Shown: positions 1-11,439, counted from the stretch's first letter. The stretch is 64,000 nucleotides of DNA from Fremontodendron californicum (GCA_030761205.1 JAULJL010000017.1:7822001-7886000); one strand, 5' to 3'. Notes: a model not told the origin generated them from the letters alone. Translations and numbers: made by a program.

Positions 1-68
1 ATTCAAACATGAGATTTTCAAGTTGAAATTATTTAAGTTCTAACGTTTGGAGTGTTCCTTGGGGACTA

Positions 69-1045
69 CAAACCTAATCAACAAACCTTAATCCCAATAT
101 ATTTGAGATCGACTACAAGAACCAAGACATAAAACATTTATGTTGGATACACGAATCCTCCTCCTCCAATCATTCCTATCCACCACTATCCTCTCTTCAA
201 AATTTAATAGTTTCATATCATTATTTGTCACCTCCAACCTTATCTCTTTTTGGTCTTTTATCTTGCTCAACGTTAATTTGCTCCATTCTTCTAACAGGTG
301 CATCCCTCTCAATCTGCATCCTATGTGCCAAGCCACCATAAACGGTTTTCCCTTACCTTATCCTCTATAGGAGCTATCTCATTTTGGAAATGAATATCCT
401 CATTTCTAACTCTTATCATTCCTAGTCTTACCATTCATCTATCTTAACATTTACATATCGGCTACACTCATCTTTTGTAAATGTTGCTTCTTGTTAGCCC
501 AACATTTTGTACCATATAGCAAAGTAGGTTTGATAGCTGTCCTATAGAACTTCCCCTTCAAACTCAAAGGTATGTTACGATCACACAAAACTTCTGTCGC
601 ACTTCTCCACTTAAGCAACCCAACCTTGATCCTATAGTTAACATCTCCATCAATCTCCATGTCTTTCTGAATTATTGCTCTTAGGGTACTTAAAGCACTC
701 CGCTACTGGTATCATTTGACCATCGAGTGTGATCACTCTTGATCCTAAACACACATTCCATATACTCAGTTTTTAATCTGCTCAATCTGAACCCCCGTTC
801 TTCCAGTATTTGTCTCCACAACTCTAATTTGGTATTAACCCATTCTTTAATCTCATCAACCAATACAATATCATTTGCGAATAGCACACCAAGGAATTTC
901 ATTTTGAATGACTTTCGTTATCTCATACATTATTTTGACAAAGAGAAAATGACTCAACAGCGATACTTGATGCACTCCTATTGTAATCAGAAACTCATTC
1001 GTCAATCCACCACAATTTAGAAAATGTTTTCCCTCACTTTATCCT
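69..1045 (-). mobile_element. 5'-truncated RTE-type LINE remnant
   Basis: Read on the minus strand, this is the C-terminal reverse-transcriptase part of an RTE-clade non-LTR retrotransposon. Recognisable pieces in order are a segment resembling the usual ITIGLHQGSALSP block (about 990-920), FANDIVLVDE (about 895), WRQILEERGFRLSRLKTEYME, then LKWRSATEVLCDRNIP, KGKFYRTAIKPTLLYGTKCW and a tail containing DRNDWRRRIRV. The catalytic FADD box reads FAND, and frame changes and stops separate the pieces, so it is dead. The minus-strand 3' end carries the gggattaagg tail common in this clade. An 18-bp direct repeat flanks the element: agtgttccttggggacta at 51-68 and agtgttcccttgggacta at 1046-1063. 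This fits a target-site duplication and defines both ends. It lies in an intron or upstream of the gene whose last exons are at 1804-2530. Confidence 0.85.
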
Positions 1046-1570
1046 AGTGTTCCCTTGGGACTAATTTAGAAAAGGTTTAGATCCAGCCTGATTGATTGTT
1101 TTCATAGTTGCCGACATGCATATTCAACTGTTATGGTCTGAACTCGAAAGAAATAGAAAGGAAAAACATAGAGCTGTAGTTGGCCGAGATGAAGAATGTG
1201 ATTTAAGGACTTGTAGAATAAGAGACATAATCTAAACTGAGGATAGATTTGATGAGTATGGCAGGATGACAAGGCATGTATCTGGAATAGAAATGGAATA
1301 TGATTCGAATAGTAGCTGGCATGCTTTTCTTTCTAAGTCTTCTTTTTGTCACATACTTATGAAATATGTTGTCATGTATCTGGCAATCTTATTGGTGAAT
1401 AATCATCCTTGAGAAAGAACGTCCTTGTGAGAAAAGGATTAAGGCCATTTGTCTTCAAGTATGGGTGTATCAATCCACTGAATTATTCCTCAGAGATACC
1501 ACTAGATTGTTTTCATTTGCTGCATGAAAAATCTTTGTTTTTTGAGTAATAAATAGAAAGATGACTTTAA

Positions 1571-1754
1571 AGCTATGTTACTTGGACTTGAATGTGATTG
1601 TTGGATACGGGTATATTCAATTTTTTCTAAGTTTTTCATGTATTTGGAGGATCCTTGGACGGTCATATCTCCATAGCCATATCCAGATATGCGTCGGACA
1701 AGGGTGTCGGACATAGGTATTTCAAGAAAAATGAAGAGTCGGAGCAACATAGCT
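1571..1754 (+). mobile_element. Mutator-like MITE, copy 1 of 5
   Basis: A 184-bp element whose left end reads ctatgttacttggact and whose right end reads agtcggagcaacatag, giving imperfect inverted ends. The flanks actttaaag and gcttcaaag look like a diverged 9-bp target duplication. Four more copies are at 21061-21224, 40681-40849, 58533-58723 and 58922-59139. The element is non-coding. It lies just upstream of the 1804 exon, in the preceding intron. Confidence 0.8.
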
Positions 1755-1803
1755 TCAAAGTACATATTTATGGAATTTTATCTTTCCTTTTACTCCGTTT
1801 CAG

Positions 1804-2530
1804 GCAAAAATGGTGATGCTACATCATTTGGATCCACCAGTACTGCCACATGCTATAAATTCCGTTCTGGCTAAAATTGCAGATGCAGAGAACATATCAT
1901 CTGCTGTATCCACTATCATAGCCCCTTTTCTTGTACCAACATCAAAGCTTAAGTTGGAAGGTGGATTGTTGACAACAAATAGCAGCAAGCTTCCCCTTTA
2001 TGGTATTCAAGTAGGCCCGGAGACTGATGTAAGTCGAGCCATTGCTGCCAAAACCCAGAAACCACCTCCATCTTTGCAAATTCATTATGAGCCTTTAGCC
2101 TGCTTTCTTCAGCTGGTCCGCGCTGCAAACTTGCCAACTTCTATTATAGTTGGGCAAAGAAGCCAAAGCCTGTTGAATCAAGCTCTAAGCGAGGACCTAG
2201 AGGTATTTGTTCTTTGGCAATTTTAAGCAAATGTGATTATGACTTGAGCAGATTCACACTGGTTCTTACACTGAAAGAGAATGACGCATTGCTTGTTAAT
2301 CGATTTCATTTTTTTTTCCTGGCATGATAAGAGGTTTGGAGATTAATTTGGACGTATATTTGTTAGCTAATTTTGGGAATTCAATTTTTCAGACCCTGTA
2401 TGAGATAGGAGAGCTCGTGGCAAGCACCACTGACTCATACTTCCAGAGAGAACAAACTAAAACTAATTGGATTCCAACTGCAAAGTCAGGTGGTGGTGGT
2501 GGAGAGTCATGGCGTGCATTTTATGGTTAA
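1804..2530 (+). CDS. 3' exons of an unidentified plant gene (possibly a proteasome assembly chaperone 1-like protein)
   Basis: Two coding exons, 1804-2202 and 2393-2530, are joined by a GT-AG intron in phase 0. The acceptor before 1804 follows a pyrimidine tract (tccgtttcag). The reading frame is open from the acceptor, so earlier exons must exist; I found none in 1064-1803, so they are probably left of the window. The 178 readable residues include HYEPLACFLQLVRAANLPTS and end in a Gly-rich segment GGGGGESWRAFYG. The stop is at 2528-2530. The PLACFL..LVRAANLPTSIIVG segment weakly recalls the C-terminal half of proteasome assembly chaperone 1 (PSMG1), a chaperone of 20S proteasome alpha-ring assembly. 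That function is a tentative inference; the coding status is better supported by clean splicing and frame. Alternatives are any conserved plant protein of unknown function. Confidence 0.65.
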
Positions 2531-3142
2531 ATGTCAAGTTCTTGCAGGAAGCAGAAGCTGAGGTTTAAACCTATCAATGGGTGCATCTAGTAGTTAAAAA
2601 TGGAGGCCCATGTTCTTGTATTTTGTCAGATACAATAGGAAGTGCAGCCAACAGTGCTTAAAGTTTTGATCATATTACCGAGGTGGTCTAACATGTTCAA
2701 TATTGTCGGATATAGTAGGAAGTGTTGCTTAAAAGGTTGATCATGTTTTATTTTTCCAACATGCCAAACTTTACTCTCTTTTTCTGTCTCTGTAAATCTT
2801 GTAAGACTAGAAAACAATAATAAACCCAAGAAAGAAGCCATAGAAATCAGACTTTTTATTTCTATTTTGAAAGCCTATTTCTTATCTTTTTATTTTCTGA
2901 TTTTAGTGGTTAAATAAGAAAAACGTCCCTTAACAAACATATCATAGTTACAATGTTCTCCAACTTGTTATAAAAATATATAATTTCTCTTTTCATACAT
3001 CCATCTTATTTAAAACGTATACCAAAGATTAATGCTCTATTTGGGAATATGGTGAGAGACTTTCAATCGTATTGAGATGTTTTATAATTGGAGATGCTCT
3101 ATTTGGAAGTACGATGAGAAGTACTTTATCGTGTCGGAATGC
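2531..3142. other. 3' flank of the 1804-2530 gene
   Basis: Probable 3' untranslated region followed by AT-rich spacer. An imperfect direct repeat of about 50 bp with the core taggaagtg...ttgatcat occurs near 2626-2675 and 2704-2748. No other coding signal was seen. Confidence 0.4.
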
Positions 3143-3266
3143 TGTTTTTAATTTGGTTCAATTATAAAATGACATTTTGATGTGGTTAGATGACTTTGAA
3201 TGTTGTTTTTAATTTGGTTCAATCATAAAATGATATTTCAATGTGGTTAGATGACTCTGATGATGT
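3143..3266. repeat. Two-copy tandem repeat, about 62-bp unit
   Basis: Two adjacent units share tgtttttaatttggttcaat, then ataaaatga and atgtggttagatgact, with a few substitutions. A looser related segment (atgctctatttgg) is duplicated just before, at about 3031 and 3095. Non-coding. Confidence 0.75.
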
Positions 3267-3479
3267 TTCCAAATAAAACATAAAGTGTGTGACAGAAAAG
3301 TACATGAAGAAAGAAACTAAGGAAATGTGAAAGGGTGTGTGAGCCGTGTGTGTCACTTTCCTACATAATCAAATGAGGTTTTGGTTTTAATGAATTACTA
3401 TTTTTTTGTTGGGGGTTATACCATGAGCTCTATAAAATAGGCTTTTGATAGGTTTCAAGATTGAAAAATCTGAATAGCA

Positions 3480-4345
3480 GGTTATCAATTTTTACATATA
3501 AACATAATCAAAATTACATATAAACATGACAAATTATATATTAACATGACAAATTACATATAAACATGATAAATTACATATAAATATGACAAATTACATA
3601 TAAACATGACAAATTTGTCATGTTTATATATAATTTGTCATGTTTATATGTAATTTGTCATCTTTATATGTAATTCGTCATTTGGTTATGTTTATATGTA
3701 ATTTGTCATGTTTTATATGTAATTCGTCAAGTTTATATGTAATTTGTCATGTTTTATATGTAATTTGTCAAATCTATATGTAATTTGTCATGTTTATATG
3801 TAATTTCTCATGTTTGTCATGTTTATATGTAATTTATCATGTCTATATGTAATTTCTCATTTTTGACAAATTACATACAAACATGACAAATTACGTAAAT
3901 CATTAAAGGATATTGTCATGTATTTATGTAATTGAAAAAAGAAAATCAAAAGTTGTCATGTATTTATGTAATTTTTTTTACATATAAACATTACTGATAT
4001 TACATATAAACGTGACAAATTACATAAATCATTAAAGGATATTGTCATGTATTTATGTAATTGAAAAAAGGGAATCAAAAGTTATCATGTATTTATGTAA
4101 TTTTGTTTTACATATAAATATGACAAATTACATAAATCATTAAAGGATATTGTCATATATTTATATAATTGAAAAAATAGAATCAAAAGTTGTCATGTAT
4201 TTATGTAATTTTTTTTTTTTACATATTAACATAACCGAAATTACATATAAACATGACAAATTATATAAATCATTAAATGATATTGTCATGTATTTATGTA
4301 ATTGAAATAAAGAAATCAAAAGCTGTCATGTATTTAAGTAAACAT
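3480..4345. repeat. Inverted tandem array of a roughly 20-bp unit with higher-order 115-125-bp units
   Basis: From about 3490 to 3612 the unit catgacaaattacatataaa runs head to tail. From about 3613 to 3865 the same unit continues in reverse complement (tttatatgtaatttgtcatg), so the two blocks form a long imperfect palindrome. From about 3870 to 4340 a higher-order unit repeats four times, containing aatcattaaaggatattgtc and gtcatgtatttatgtaatt. The transcript could fold into a long hairpin. The region is not coding, and the unit has no spacer/repeat alternation of the CRISPR kind. Confidence 0.85.
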
Positions 4346-5011
4346 CTTCCATGATTTTTATGAAGACAATAATGATGATATTAAAAATTAATGCTAAAAT
4401 TTAAATAGAATGATTCATTGTCTTGTAAGGATCCTTTCATTATTTTCTTAAAAAAATTTAAAATTTCAATTTCTTATAATAAATATTTTTATTAATATAA
4501 TATATTATTCAATTTGAAATTACTTATTTTATTATTATTATATAAGTTTATTTTTTAAAAAAGATTGACTCACGCGAATTCGCAAGACCACCATTCTAAT
4601 ATAAAAATAAATTTGTAACTTTTTATAATTAAAAAAAAAATTGCATAAATAAAATAGTCTCTTGATTGAACTTTGATTTAATGAAAATATGTTAAAACTA
4701 ATCAAATTGCATGATAAATTATGCTTTGAACTATTTATCTCATTTAATTAATTGAAGACATCTCATACAATAATTTCAACATATAATATCCAATAATACT
4801 TTTATAGCCATATGACAACGTCTCTTTTCATGAACGCTATTAAAGCCAAGTCTTTAAAATTTTGAAAAACGACTTGAAACTCACATAAGTAAATCTCCTC
4901 AAAAGTATTTCCACAACTATAATATTTTTTAAGAACAATAGATTAAAATCTTAATTAAATGCAAGGTAATAATGAATATTATACAAATTTATAATTTTCA
5001 ATCTTTTGTAA
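4346..5011. other. AT-rich spacer
   Basis: No open frame, RNA gene or clear repeat was recognised here. Confidence 0.5.
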
Positions 5012-5102
5012 AATTACTCCAGATTCTTTCATTTCCATGTAAAGATCATTTCCTTCACGAGTACGTTCACCTACTCCGCCAAATACGGATACACCCCCAT
5101 GA
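5012..5102 (-). pseudogene. atpB: Plastid atpB fragment inserted in nuclear DNA (NUPT)
   Basis: The minus strand translates without interruption to HGGVSVFGGVGERTREG followed by NDLYMEMKESGVI. This is the ATP synthase CF1 beta-subunit segment just after the nucleotide-binding loop. Codon choice is plastid-like. The match ends abruptly on both sides in AT-rich spacer, so only about 30 codons are present and they cannot be functional. The piece could have come directly from the plastid or through a plastid-derived segment of mitochondrial DNA. The lack of visible decay suggests a fairly recent insertion. Confidence 0.85.
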
Positions 5103-6054
5103 TTAAATTAAAAAAGAAATCCATATATATATTTTTAAGAAGCAAAAACTTGTTCAATCTAAGCAACTTAACTTGATCCATTACAAATACTATCCTCTAC
5201 TAGCTCATCTATTTTTGATAAATAAAAATCAACATTAAAGAAAAAATTAATTTGTCATACAAATCCTTAATCTAATTACCCACTAAAGTTACACTAAGTG
5301 TATCAAAACTCTAAAAAATCAAGTATCAAATTAATTTATAATAAATTTTACTATGATTTTACAACTTCTGTAGTAAAAAATAAAAATCAAACGATCAAGC
5401 AAACTTTTGTAGTAAAAATAAAACGAAGAATAATGAATGTCATTTTGCCAAATGTTACACTAAAGTTACACTAAGTGTATCAAATTAATTTATAATAAAT
5501 TTTACTATGACCGAAATTATACAAAGAATAAGAATCAAACGGAATTGGAGCATTTATTGTGATTATCAGCATGAATAATAATGTTATTACAATAACAAAA
5601 TATAAAGCCATGAATCTTATCATATCATGTAATTATACACCAACTGCTATGTGATACAAAAACCTCTCAAATTAGAATACAGTAATGTGCAGCAAACTAT
5701 GATATAAACTGCATGCACCAAAGAAAATGATATCAATAACTAGAAGTGTGCTTGATAAACAAGATCAAATATTGTATATAATGACACTCTATCAAAGATC
5801 AAGTATTTCTTCACAAGAGATCAAAGATTGTATATAATGACTCTTTACCAAGAATCGAAGGCACTTTAATTCATTTTAATTTAACAATCAACCTTGAATA
5901 GAAATTGGAGCAAATCAACTCTGCTTTATTCAAGCTTGTCACTAAATTTGACAATATATATGGTGGCAAACAACCTAGTTTGCAACTCAATTATTTAACA
6001 ATCAAAATTCAAATAAATGTCATATAAAAAGAATGAAACTATTTACCACATCAG
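5103..6054. other. AT-rich spacer with a dispersed direct repeat
   Basis: A roughly 50-bp sequence starting cactaaagttacactaagtg occurs near 5281 and again near 5458. In the first copy about 25 bp of extra sequence splits it before aattaatttataataaattt. No gene was recognised. Confidence 0.5.
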
Positions 6055-6125
6055 TAACATTTAGAGTTTCCAATTTGCTTGCAAGGGCTTCCTGCATCAT
6101 GTCAACAACATTAGTTCCAGCTAAT
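6055..6125 (-). other. Possible exon-like fragment, unidentified
   Basis: The minus strand reads AGTNVVDMMQEALASKLE then TLNVTDV, preceded by an acceptor-like attattag and followed by a donor-like gtgGTAAAT. I do not recognise the family. It has the same orientation as the paladin-like and NF-YB fragments to its right and might be part of the same mosaic, but chance is possible. Confidence 0.25.
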
Positions 6126-6829
6126 AATTATACTTATTGTCAGAATAGTGCTTTTCCAAAGGTTCAGAGTGGGCTCAAAGGGTGTTTTGCAGATGCGTCG
6201 AGCTGAACAAAGCCACAAACATTAAAACAATCAAGAAAGATAAAATGGATTCAAAGTACTAATTTCAAAGATACATATGGAAAGTGTCCAATTATTTCAA
6301 ATTAAGACTGAATTTCAAGACTCCAAGATTAAAGATTCACCTGATCAGAAGAGTTGTCCATTTCTATATAAAGATTCAAATTGAGCAAACTTTGATGCAA
6401 AAATATCACTTTAGCTTCACATCATGTACCAAATGCCCGTGTTTATCTGCAGCTACTCACATGCAAATAAACCACATTTAGGACTACTTAAAAACTTCTT
6501 TTCCCTAAGGTTACTCTTAGCAGTTAGGTATCTGTCCTTGAATATGAGTGGATCACAATGACACAAAAAAAAGTCTCAGAACCATAAAGCACAATCCACG
6601 CATTGGCTTTTCACCCTAAAAGAGGAAAGCTCGCATTCCTCTAGACAATAATTTTTCAAAAACAATTTTAACTTGAAGGCTCCATTCACGGTTCAGACAT
6701 GGTGAAGTAAGAGAGATTCAAATATTACAAAGCAACCAATTATCTAATATATTTCTTATTCATCTAGTACCCAAAAGGCCAAACTACCCATAACAAGAAC
6801 ATAAAAAGTATATTAAAAAAAAAGATAAT

Positions 6830-6885
6830 ATATATATAGAGAGAGAGAGTGTGAGTGAGAGAGAGTGAGAGTGTGAGAGAGAGCT
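6830..6885. repeat. TA/GA microsatellite
   Basis: Simple-sequence tract: a short TA run followed by GA/GTGA repeats. Confidence 0.8.
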
Positions 6886-7357
6886 AAACTAGGTGAGGCT
6901 ATTTAAAACAAGGGAAAACAAAAGTACCCAATTTCACTAAATCAAAAAAATTGACTAAAACATAACTTAATATCTTTTCTCCAACTTTATTAGCTTTAAA
7001 CACATGCTGGAATAATTGTTCATTTTCTAATCATGGTTATTTAAAAAATTAAATATAAAGTACTAAAAGTAGTTGTGCAATACTACTTTTACCATTAACA
7101 ACTAGCTAAGGGTATATATAAACAAGTTCAATCTAAAAAATAAGCAAAAGAAGACCATTTCCTCATGCTAATGATCTTCGATAATTTTCTAAAACCCCAA
7201 ATAAAAAAAGAAAACCTACGCACTCAAATTTTAGCCAAAATTTTACTAAAAATCAAGAATTTAATATATTATACATATATTGCCTAAAAGAGAAAACACT
7301 TAACAAAGTAACAAACTTATCAACAAACAGAAATCAATTGGTGAGATATCATTTTAC

Positions 7358-8371
7358 CAGTTCCTCCTGAAGACTAATCCAAAGAACATGTGCTTGCTTC
7401 CCATCTTTCTGGGCTCCAATATGCTTAAGAACATTTTGAATTCTAACAGTTGTTGGAATGGAAACACCATGAACACGCAATGGATTTTCCTATTAATAGC
7501 ATACCAGAAAACAAAATGAAAAGGAAAAGAGTTTAAAAAACATGAAATTTAACAAAAGAGATCATCCCATACATTAACAAAGTTATCAATTCAAAGTAAC
7601 ACTCTAATATGTAAGCATGGCAGCATCTACATCATACAAGATACTTAAAAGACATATGAAATATAACAGTTAAGATGAAACTAAGGGCATAGTAAACCCT
7701 GAAATTTAATAGTTCAGCCTATTAATACAGTTACAACTTAAATCACCTATGATATTACCGCGCTGTTTTTGTAAGTATAAACAATATCCAACAAGAACAA
7801 TTCACTAAGAAGGACATAAACTATTTTACCCTTTCACTTATCAACTTTTTATTCTATACAGACAAACTTGTTATATTGAGAGTGAAGATAATCAAAAGGT
7901 TAACTGAAAGAAAGTAAGAAGCATAAATTGAGTCAAAGATTTCATGATTATTGCTCCTGAGCCAATATGAGGTGAAACAAAGTTCATAATTAATTCTCCA
8001 ATGCCTTTTTTTGGATAAACAGTAAGCAGATATCTCATAATGCCTTGTGTTTTTTAGATAGATATCCAAGAAAATAGTAAATAAAAAGATAACTACCAAG
8101 AGTAATGAAAGAAAGCCAGCTAAAAAGGCAAGCATTCCAATTAGATGCCCATTTCTATCAATTCCCTAAAACAAAAATGTAGCAAAAGAAATCTCTAGAA
8201 AGGTAAAGAAAGAATTAAAGAACCTGACGTTAATTGGGAGCACCATCGATCTGGGTAGACAAGAGCTTGTTTTGGCAACCAGGGAAGTGTTCGCTCTTGA
8301 GAATGGTCTTTACCCAACACCGATCCTCCTCTCATCTTCATCACTTACTCTAGCTCCTTTGGTGTAGACAT
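7358..8371 (-). pseudogene. Paladin-like phosphatase gene fragment (first two exons, broken)
   Basis: On the minus strand an ATG at 8371 opens MSTPKELE, followed by VMKMRGGSVLGK, HFPGCQNKLLSTQIDGAPN and RQ. This matches the N-terminus of plant paladin-like proteins (PTP-like, possible phosphoinositide or phytate phosphatase relatives). Exon 1 (8224-8371) is broken. A TAA follows MSTPKELE, a frameshift lies between LGK and the SEHFPGC segment, and a second TAA stands where Tyr of APNYRQ is expected. Exon 2 (7358-7489) is intact and in phase 0: ENPLRVHGVSIPT, then QNVLKHIGAQKDGKQ and VLWISLQEEL. Both exons keep canonical splice borders, so the copy derives from genomic DNA, not from a processed mRNA. 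No later paladin exons were found down to 6 kb, so only about 90 of several hundred residues remain. It is non-functional. Confidence 0.8.
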
Positions 8372-8685
8372 ATTCTCATGCAAAGCACTTCAATCCTCCT
8401 CAAGATTTCAACTTTACCCTTTTGCTTAAATATTTTAAGGAACCCAATTACTAGAAAATAAAGAAAAAAATCAGTTATTTTACTTGAGAAGACAATGCAA
8501 AGATAAAGGCTGAAAAGAAATTCACTTCAATTTCTCCTAAGATTGAAAAGCAAAACCTAAAGGAAAGAAGAAAATGAGATCGGTAGGTTGAAAAGCAAAT
8601 ATGAGCAGCCCACAACATTTGAGATGGATAGGTTGAAAAGCAAAACCTAAAGGAAAGAAGAAATAGGAGATTTTTGTTTTTAGGT

Positions 8686-8830
8686 TAAATGTTAATCGGT
8701 TAACAGGTAAACAATATTTTTCTTTTTTTGTTATGAAAATTTTTTAATCTAAGGGTTAATTTTAGTCTAAGCTGATGGAAAGCCTACCGTAAAAAACTTT
8801 CCTTAGAATTTTTCCAAAAATGCATTCATC
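8686..8830 (-). repeat. Upstream module M2, shared with 11440-11590
   Basis: On the minus strand the anchors aaaattctaa, ggtaggct, cttagat and gttaaccg occur in the same order and at similar spacing as in the module at 11440-11590. It lies about 320 bp upstream of the paladin-like fragment and may be a transposon terminus that accompanies each gene fragment. Confidence 0.4.
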
Positions 8831-10614
8831 AAGAAGGACATCAACTGATGATTGCTTATTCTGCTCAAACTCAGTTTCCCCAAAGAGAAATGGAACACTA
8901 ATACGAGCTCTTTATGAGGAGGGCAGTACACATCCACTTGGGAACTGATTGAGCACAATCTACCCAAGTTCGTGAATTTTTTCTATAAAAATTATCATCA
9001 CCTGAAATTCCAATAAACATGAACTACAATAAGCTAAAACCCTACAAAGAATATTTCCAAAAAAAGCTAGAAGAAAATCAGACATATTCCCACAACAATA
9101 TTTTTTTTCCTTCCAAGAACAATCATACAAAAGACAACCAAGGAGGGCTTAAAAACAAATAAAGCTCCATTCTTTTTACAAAATATACAAATTATTTGGT
9201 AAAAGCTTCCAACTTTGATGCAAATCTTCAAGGATCCGATCCTCACATAACTAATGAATCCTAAACCTTTTTCTTATTTCCTGTTCAAAACTAACACTAG
9301 CTAAAACCAACAAAACCCTTGGAATTTAGGACATACACTTGCAAGACTATGACCTTTTATTATTTGGCAAACCCATATCATGTCAAATGAAATATCACCA
9401 ATTGTGCAATTTATTCCAACAACTGGCACCACTCCACTTGGGAAACACTTGGAATTTTTACGGGACCAAAAGCCATTGATGCATATGACTATATATGATC
9501 CAAACTGAAATCTTGATAATAATTCCTCTTCTTTCACCCTTGAAATTTTTTATACATAAATGTATATATATATATATATATAGACACACACACACAAAGA
9601 CACAAGGCAGAATATATATAACTACACCGGATTAAAATGCTGATGTTGATAATGGAAGACAATGGGTTCTTGGACATGCAATTCAAATCTAACTATGTAT
9701 GAAGAAAAAGGAAGAAGAGTTATATCACCATACAAGCCATCAACCAAAAAAAAAAATGGTAAATTCAGTAATTAATCATGCCTGCACAGCCACAGTAATA
9801 TTGAAGTACTAGGAATATGATCCCGCAATGCGAGATCAATTTTTTGATATTTTTAAATATAAATATTTTTTATATTAAAAATATAATAAATGTAACCTCT
9901 TTAGTATCACAATTATCAGAAAAATAAATAACTTAGAAGTTATAGAAACTAAAAAACATGTAAATGATAATATGATTTTTTTTAAAAATAGATTGATGTT
10001 GTACTTTTTTTTAAAGAGTAAATTACACAGATAATCACTTAATTTTTAGAAATTTTTTATGTTGGGCAGAGTATTAGCGTGATTTCTATTGATAATTTTT
10101 TTTACTTCTATTTTTCAAATTAAGCTTGATCTTGTCAAAAATTTGCTACAAAGAAATTTCTAGCTCATAAAAACACCATAATGTTACAATCCAAAATACT
10201 AGGACCCTACTTTCCATAAACACTAAAATCACATCCCTCAAAAACTAAACTTTTACCACTCAAAAGTAAAACAAATTCTAGTCAAGCCACTCCACTTTAG
10301 CAATTTTCTAAAAAAGCACCAAAATGTTGCAACCCATAACACAAATACTCTACTTTCTCATACATACTAAGTATCATATCCCTTTAAAACTAAACCTTTA
10401 CAATCCTAAAAGTTAAAAAAGAAATGCTAAAGGTTACAACATTTCAGACACCAACAAGAATACCACATTCAAAACAAAACTCTCAAGTCTCAAAATCATA
10501 TCCCTACAATTTCGAAATCACCAAATTCACAATTAAACAAAGTTAAAAAAAAAAAAAGAACATAACAAAAATTCCCAAAAAAACTAATAAAACCAAGATT
10601 AAGACTTTACATAC
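8831..10614. other. Spacer between the two gene fragments
   Basis: AT-rich, with a TA/CA microsatellite at about 9565-9605. Near 8815-8945 the minus strand holds a short open stretch reading PFLFGETEFEQNKQSSVDV then LLDECIFGKILRKVF. It looks protein-like but I do not recognise it. A second minus-strand frame at 9301-9537 has no recognised motif. The remaining NF-YB exons, expected here on the minus strand, are absent. Confidence 0.4.
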
Positions 10615-10847
10615 TCGCTAGTGATGAAGCTGATGAACTCAGAAACACATTCTTGAACAGTATCTTTAGCCTCCATAGCAATTTTCCCATTAGAAGGCAA
10701 TGTTTTCTTCATGATTCTACTTATATAAGCAATTGGAAGGTAACGGTCTTGTTCCCTCATAGTTGAGTGAGGAATGCTTTGATCTCCTCCACTCTCATGA
10801 GTCACTCCTGTCGGACTCGATGGCCCCCCTGCCATACCATCCGCCAT
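10615..10847 (-). pseudogene. NF-YB first-exon fragment (CCAAT-binding factor subunit B, truncated)
   Basis: An ATG at 10847 opens MADGMAGGPSSPTGVTHESG followed by DQSIPHSTMREQDRYLPIAY and ISRIMKKTLPSNGKIAMEAK, ending VQECVSEFISFITSE. This is the N-terminal half of the histone-fold domain of a plant NF-YB8/10-like protein. NF-Y binds CCAAT boxes as a B/C dimer plus NF-YA. The exon ends at a good donor (GA|GTATGT) inside the Glu codon after ITS, a position that fits an intron of this subfamily. The rest of the domain (ASDKCQREKRKT and beyond) is not found in the next 4 kb. Two changes stand out: Tyr41 replaces the normally conserved Asn of ANISRIMK, and Met58 replaces a usual Lys. I judge it a truncated or captured fragment. 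It could still be transcribed, because the reading frame of the exon itself is intact. Confidence 0.75.
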
Positions 10848-11439
10848 GTCCCAAAAAAACTAGATCACAAATAAAAACAACACCGAAAGAACAACAAAAT
10901 AAAAAGCCCATTAATTGTTTCTCAATATTTTAACAAACAAAGAGATACTCAGATGTATATATGCATAAATAAACATACCCAAATGCATCTATCCATCCAT
11001 ACGTACAAATACGATCATGTTATGCCATACATATAAAAATCTCAAATTCAACAAAAAACCCTTAATCATTAATCAGTATTTTAACAAATAAAGAAATACC
11101 TAGATGCATATATGTAAAAAAAAAAAAAATACTCAGATGCTCATATACATACATGCATAGATGGATGTCATGTTGGGTTTTTTTTTGTTGAAGGAAGTTC
11201 CCTTCTTTATAGCATCTGTATTCTATAGCAACTCTTAAGAGGTGGTTAGGGTTTTGAAATTTTTGGGGTTTCAATTCAGAGAGTCGGGGTGAGGGTTCTT
11301 TCAAAATTTGAGGTTTGATGATTTTGGGAGGAAGGGTTTTGCTGGTGGAGACAGAAGCGAAGGTGGTGTTTCGGTTCAGAGGTCGGACAAGGGTTTCAAA
11401 ATTTTAAGGTTTGATGGTTTTGGGAGAGAGTGGTTTGGG
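10848..11439. other. Upstream leader region of the NF-YB fragment
   Basis: AT-rich with recurrent tcagatgcatatatac-type motifs (near 10950, 11100 and 11133). No coding signal was seen. It probably corresponds to the leader or promoter of the NF-YB fragment. Confidence 0.35.

Noticed and set aside
3480..4345. CRISPR-like array of short repeats
   Set aside because: Units are contiguous or carry only other repeat units between them, occur in both orientations, and lie in a plant nuclear context without cas genes.
9301..9537. 78-residue minus-strand frame
   Set aside because: It has no recognised motif, no splice partners and unremarkable composition; it is not supportable as a gene.
7358..10847. 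NF-YB and paladin-like pieces as one functional chimeric gene
   Set aside because: The paladin exon 1 has two stops and a frameshift, and there is no evidence that the NF-YB donor at 10614 is joined to a paladin acceptor.
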